Assembly (NCBI GenBank): GCA_002270465.1
Contig: NQOF01000003.1
Span: 186,001-250,000 of the forward strand
Direction of reading: 5' to 3'
DNA length: 64,000 bases
Source of the DNA: Blautia hominis
Lineage (GTDB): Bacteria > Bacillota > Clostridia > Lachnospirales > Lachnospiraceae
Shown: positions 61,235 to 64,000 of the stretch, piece by piece
Layout: each line of letters begins with the position of its first letter
How positions within the stretch are numbered: position 1 is the first letter of the stretch
Notes under the pieces: model-generated
Told to the model about the DNA's origin: nothing
The model's input: only the letters and a program-made list of their open reading frames with translations
Databases searched by the model: none
Position numbers and translations under genes: made by a program

Positions 61235-63777
61235 AAGCAGTCAATCTGAAAACAGAACATATGGAAAATCCCGTGGGCATTGACACTGCAAAGCCATATT
61301 TGTCATGGACTTGCCGGGATGGCAAGAGACAAAGGGCGTATGAAATTGAAGCAATAAGCGGCAAAAGCACTGTCTGGAAAAGTGGTAAAGTCTATACTGA
61401 TCACATGCACGCTGCATACGGAAGTGTTCTGAAAAGCAGACAGAACGTAATCTGGAAGGTACGCCTCTGGGATGAAAAGGAAGAAGTTGGAGAGTGGAGC
61501 GAACCGGCAGTGTTTGAGATGGGACTTTTGGAGGAGTCCGACTTTCATGCAAAATGGATAAATCCGGAATTGGAATGTGATCCGGCAGTGCACAAACCGG
61601 CTAGTTATTTGAGGACATCTTTTGATGCGGATAAAGTGTCAGATGCGAGACTTTATATTACCTGCCATGGTGTTTATGAGGCGTATTTAAACGGAGAAAG
61701 AGTAGGCAGCTTTGTCCTCGCTCCAGGGACAAGCTCCTATGATAAATCCCTGGCTTATCAGACATATGATGTGACACGGCTTATAAAAAAAGGAAAGAAT
61801 GAGGTTATGGTCATTCTGGGGGATGGCTGGTACCGAAGCTGTTCCGGCGTGGATGGAGACCGCAATTTGTACGGGGAAGATGTGGCGCTATACTTCCAAC
61901 TGGAGGCAGATGGTGAGGTGATCTGTATCTCAGATGAGAACTGGACAGCCTCCCAGAATGGTCCTCTCCGGGAAAATGATATGCAGCAGGGCGAGACATA
62001 TGATGCAAATATGGAAACAATAACGGGGTTTCATCCGGTTAAGACGGAAAGGTTTGGTCTGAAAAATCTTGTGTGCTCCAATAGTCATCCGATTGCAGAA
62101 CGTGAACGGTTTGATGGAAAAATCATACAGACGCCCAATGGCGAAACCGTGATTGATTATGGACAAAATCTGGCCGGATATGTGGAATTTACGATTTGGG
62201 CACATGAAGGAGACAAGATTGTCCTGACTCATGGGGAAACTCTGGATGAAAACGGCAACTTTACAGCAGAGAACTTTCAGGACCGGAAGCGTCACAAAGA
62301 GGGGGGAACAGAGCAGAGGGTGACGTATATCTGCAGAGAGGGACAAAATCACTATAAATCCCGTTTTACCATCTGGGGATTCAGGTATGCAAAAGTTGAG
62401 ACGGATATAGATTTGACAGATGCCAGCTTTACTTCCATTGCGGTTTATTCAGACATGGAACAGACAGGTACCTTTGAATGCTCCGATACATATGTGAATC
62501 AACTGGTACACAACAGCATTTGGAGCCAGAAATCTAATTTCTGCGATGTGCCCACAGACTGCCCCACAAGAGAACGCGCAGCATGGACAGGGGATATGGG
62601 GGTATTTGCAGATACAGGATTATTCCTGGAAGACTGTTATCCGGTGATTCGCAAATGGCTTGGGGAATGCCGCCTGAATCAGTATGAGGACGGAAAAGTT
62701 GCCAATATTGCGCCGAAAAATAATAAACCGAGTTTCTTTTCCGGGATGCTTGCAGGTTCTGTAGGCTGGGGAGACGCCGCCATTATCGTTCCTTATGTGA
62801 TGTATAAGCGTATGGGAGATATCCGTATTCTGGAAGAAAATTATGAAATGATGCGGAAATGGTATCAGTTCCTGGAAAGCAGGGCAAAACAAAAACCTCT
62901 GAATCCGGTTAAACGGTTAAAAAAGAATCCTTATAGAAATCATACCATAGAGACAGGTGTAGACTATGGGGAATGGTGCGAGCCGGATGTGGAGAGCACC
63001 ATGGCCATGCGCACACCGCAGGAAAAGGTTTCAACTGCTTATTTTGCATATTCAGGAAAACTTCTTTCTGAAATCGCGGGGATACTCGGAAAAAATGTGG
63101 ATGAAGAGAATTACCGCCAAATTTCCGAAAATGCAAAGAAAGCTTTCCGCCACATTGCTACCGAAGACGGAAAGATCAATTCCGACAGACAGGCGGAATA
63201 TGTACGCGCCATCACGTTTGATTTACTGGACCGGGAAGAAAAGGCTTTGGCGGCAGCAGAGCTTAATCAATTGGTGATCAATAATGATTATCATCTGAAC
63301 ACAGGATTCTTGTCCACGCCTTCTCTCTGCCCCGTATTGGCGGAGTACGGATATCTGGAGACTGCATATAAGCTGCTCTTGCAGGACACTATGCCCGGTT
63401 GGCTTTATGCAGTAAAAAAAGGTGCCACAACTATTTGGGAGACCTGGGATGGAATCAATGAAAGTGGGAAACCGAAGGCTTCTTTGAATCATTATTCATA
63501 TGGAGCAGTCTGTGGCTGGCTTTTCCGGGGTGTGTGCGGAATTTGTCTGGAGGGAAATAAGATCACGATCAGACCCATGCCCTATAAACTGCTGCAATAC
63601 GCAAAAGCCTCATATCGATCACCGGTGGGAGAAATTGTAAGCGGGTGGAAATATGAGGAAGATAAACTGATCTTTGATATAGAGATTCCTGCGAATACAG
63701 AGGCAGAGGTGATCTTGCCCGATGGAAGTACACGGTTACTGGAACCGGGAAAACATAGGTTAGGTGTGACGGAGTGA
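61231..63777 (+). CDS. Glycoside hydrolase family 78 alpha-L-rhamnosidase
   Basis: An 848-aa protein: N-terminal Ig-like and beta-sandwich domains (about 1-360), (alpha/alpha)6 catalytic barrel with DVPTDCPTRERAAWTGDMG carrying catalytic acids, WETWDGIN near 745, and a C-terminal beta domain. Length is normal for intracellular bacterial rhamnosidases. It removes terminal rhamnose from plant glycosides or pectin fragments. Translationally coupled to the GH43 gene; it closes the operon before the terminator. Confidence 0.94.
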   Translation: MKAVNLKTEHMENPVGIDTAKPYLSWTCRDGKRQRAYEIEAISGKSTVWKSGKVYTDHMHAAYGSVLKSRQNVIWKVRLWDEKEEVGEWSEPAVFEMGLLEESDFHAKWINPELECDPAVHKPASYLRTSFDADKVSDARLYITCHGVYEAYLNGERVGSFVLAPGTSSYDKSLAYQTYDVTRLIKKGKNEVMVILGDGWYRSCSGVDGDRNLYGEDVALYFQLEADGEVICISDENWTASQNGPLRENDMQQGETYDANMETITGFHPVKTERFGLKNLVCSNSHPIAERERFDGKIIQTPNGETVIDYGQNLAGYVEFTIWAHEGDKIVLTHGETLDENGNFTAENFQDRKRHKEGGTEQRVTYICREGQNHYKSRFTIWGFRYAKVETDIDLTDASFTSIAVYSDMEQTGTFECSDTYVNQLVHNSIWSQKSNFCDVPTDCPTRERAAWTGDMGVFADTGLFLEDCYPVIRKWLGECRLNQYEDGKVANIAPKNNKPSFFSGMLAGSVGWGDAAIIVPYVMYKRMGDIRILEENYEMMRKWYQFLESRAKQKPLNPVKRLKKNPYRNHTIETGVDYGEWCEPDVESTMAMRTPQEKVSTAYFAYSGKLLSEIAGILGKNVDEENYRQISENAKKAFRHIATEDGKINSDRQAEYVRAITFDLLDREEKALAAAELNQLVINNDYHLNTGFLSTPSLCPVLAEYGYLETAYKLLLQDTMPGWLYAVKKGATTIWETWDGINESGKPKASLNHYSYGAVCGWLFRGVCGICLEGNKITIRPMPYKLLQYAKASYRSPVGEIVSGWKYEEDKLIFDIEIPANTEAEVILPDGSTRLLEPGKHRLGVTE

Positions 63778-63786
63778 CAGACTTTA

Positions 63787-63832
63787 TAACGGACATCATG
63801 ATTCATATTGGATCATGGTGTCCGTTATTTTA
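63787..63832 (+). terminator. Terminator of the glycosidase operon
   Basis: Stem TAACGGACATCATGAT / ATCATGGTGTCCGTTA (one mismatch) followed by TTTTAA. From 63833 to the window end I see no gene or recognisable element. Confidence 0.8.
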
Positions 63833-64000
63833 AACTAACATTTTTTGTGAAACCAGGCACGGTGTATATGGAGAAGGCTGTAAAACTTCCATAGAATCTA
63901 AAAAATACCATGCCAATACAGTGAGTATTCACGGACCAGGAAGTGTTTAGGCTTCACCATATGCATTATATGAGTTATTGGGCAGTTCTTTCTATAATCA

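Noticed and set aside
57080-63777. C-glycoside deglycosylation cluster (isomerase-like protein plus glycosidases)
   Set aside because: Known C-deglycosylation systems also need a Gfo/Idh-type oxidoreductase, and none is present here.
63833-64000. Possible IS end or regulator site at the right edge
   Set aside because: No terminal repeat, ORF or motif could be supported in the remaining 168 bp.

Overview
The window looks like a chromosome segment of a gut anaerobic Firmicute, most likely Lachnospiraceae (Blautia-like). The basis is strong AGGAGG-type ribosome binding sites, TTGnnn-N17-TATAAT promoters, many oxygen-sensitive Fe-S and flavin proteins, an ACGX-repeat radical-SAM peptide system, GPH and ABC sugar uptake with cytoplasmic glycosidases, and DUF1703-type ATPase and IS66 remnants. 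No rRNA, tRNA or CRISPR array was seen. The genus is an inference from style, not from a marker gene.

Layout. 0-5.4 kb: the start of an AraC-type regulator running off the left edge, a heterodimeric ABC exporter, and a membrane diguanylate cyclase. 5.4-7.3 kb: a tyrosine integrase with inverted repeats in front of it and the last 59 codons of a dead P1B metal ATPase behind it. 7.3-13.6 kb: two very large signalling proteins, one REC/HD-GYP/PAS/GGDEF and one hybrid histidine kinase. 13.6-17.6 kb: an alanine module (RpiR-type regulator, alanine dehydrogenase, Na+/alanine symporter) closed by a nested-hairpin terminator. 17.6-21.6 kb: a NeuD-like acyltransferase, then a tyrosine recombinase followed by a 226-bp segment bounded by 27-bp inverted repeats. 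That segment holds a consensus promoter now pointing away from the downstream genes, which is a strong candidate for a phase-variable promoter switch. Downstream are a 170-aa protein of unknown function and an Fe-S aldo/keto reductase.

21.7-26.5 kb: a GNAT enzyme and a RiPP-like ACGX cluster: an 11-cysteine repeat precursor, a radical SAM/SPASM enzyme, and a PPOX-like/ferredoxin fusion. An HxlR regulator is divergent, with a dyad over the precursor's transcription start. A MerR regulator and an Fe-S flavoprotein follow, with a textbook 19-bp-spacer MerR promoter. 26.6-32.7 kb: a LacI-regulated oligosaccharide ABC transporter and GH13 glucosidase, with three matching operators. 32.8-41.3 kb: PadR/MATE efflux, GNAT, TetR, a methyltransferase with no normal start codon, a structured leader RNA with internal terminator before a CNNM transporter, a phosphoesterase and an EFR1 flavodoxin-ferredoxin. 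41.4-44.7 kb: a graveyard (nonsense GNAT, 5'-truncated feoB, IS66 fragment) around an intact AAA-ATPase/PD-(D/E)XK gene. 44.7-48.2 kb: a cation/proton antiporter with TetR, and an SDR with another TetR.

48.3-63.8 kb: a glycoside-utilisation locus with GH2, GPH transporter, AraC regulator, GH35-like, MATE, a small ORF, sugar-phosphate isomerase/epimerase-like, GH1, GH43 and GH78. None of the glycosidases has a signal peptide, so the substrates should be small imported glycosides carrying galactose, glucose, arabinose/xylose or rhamnose. The MATE gene inside this cluster may export a non-sugar aglycone (inference).
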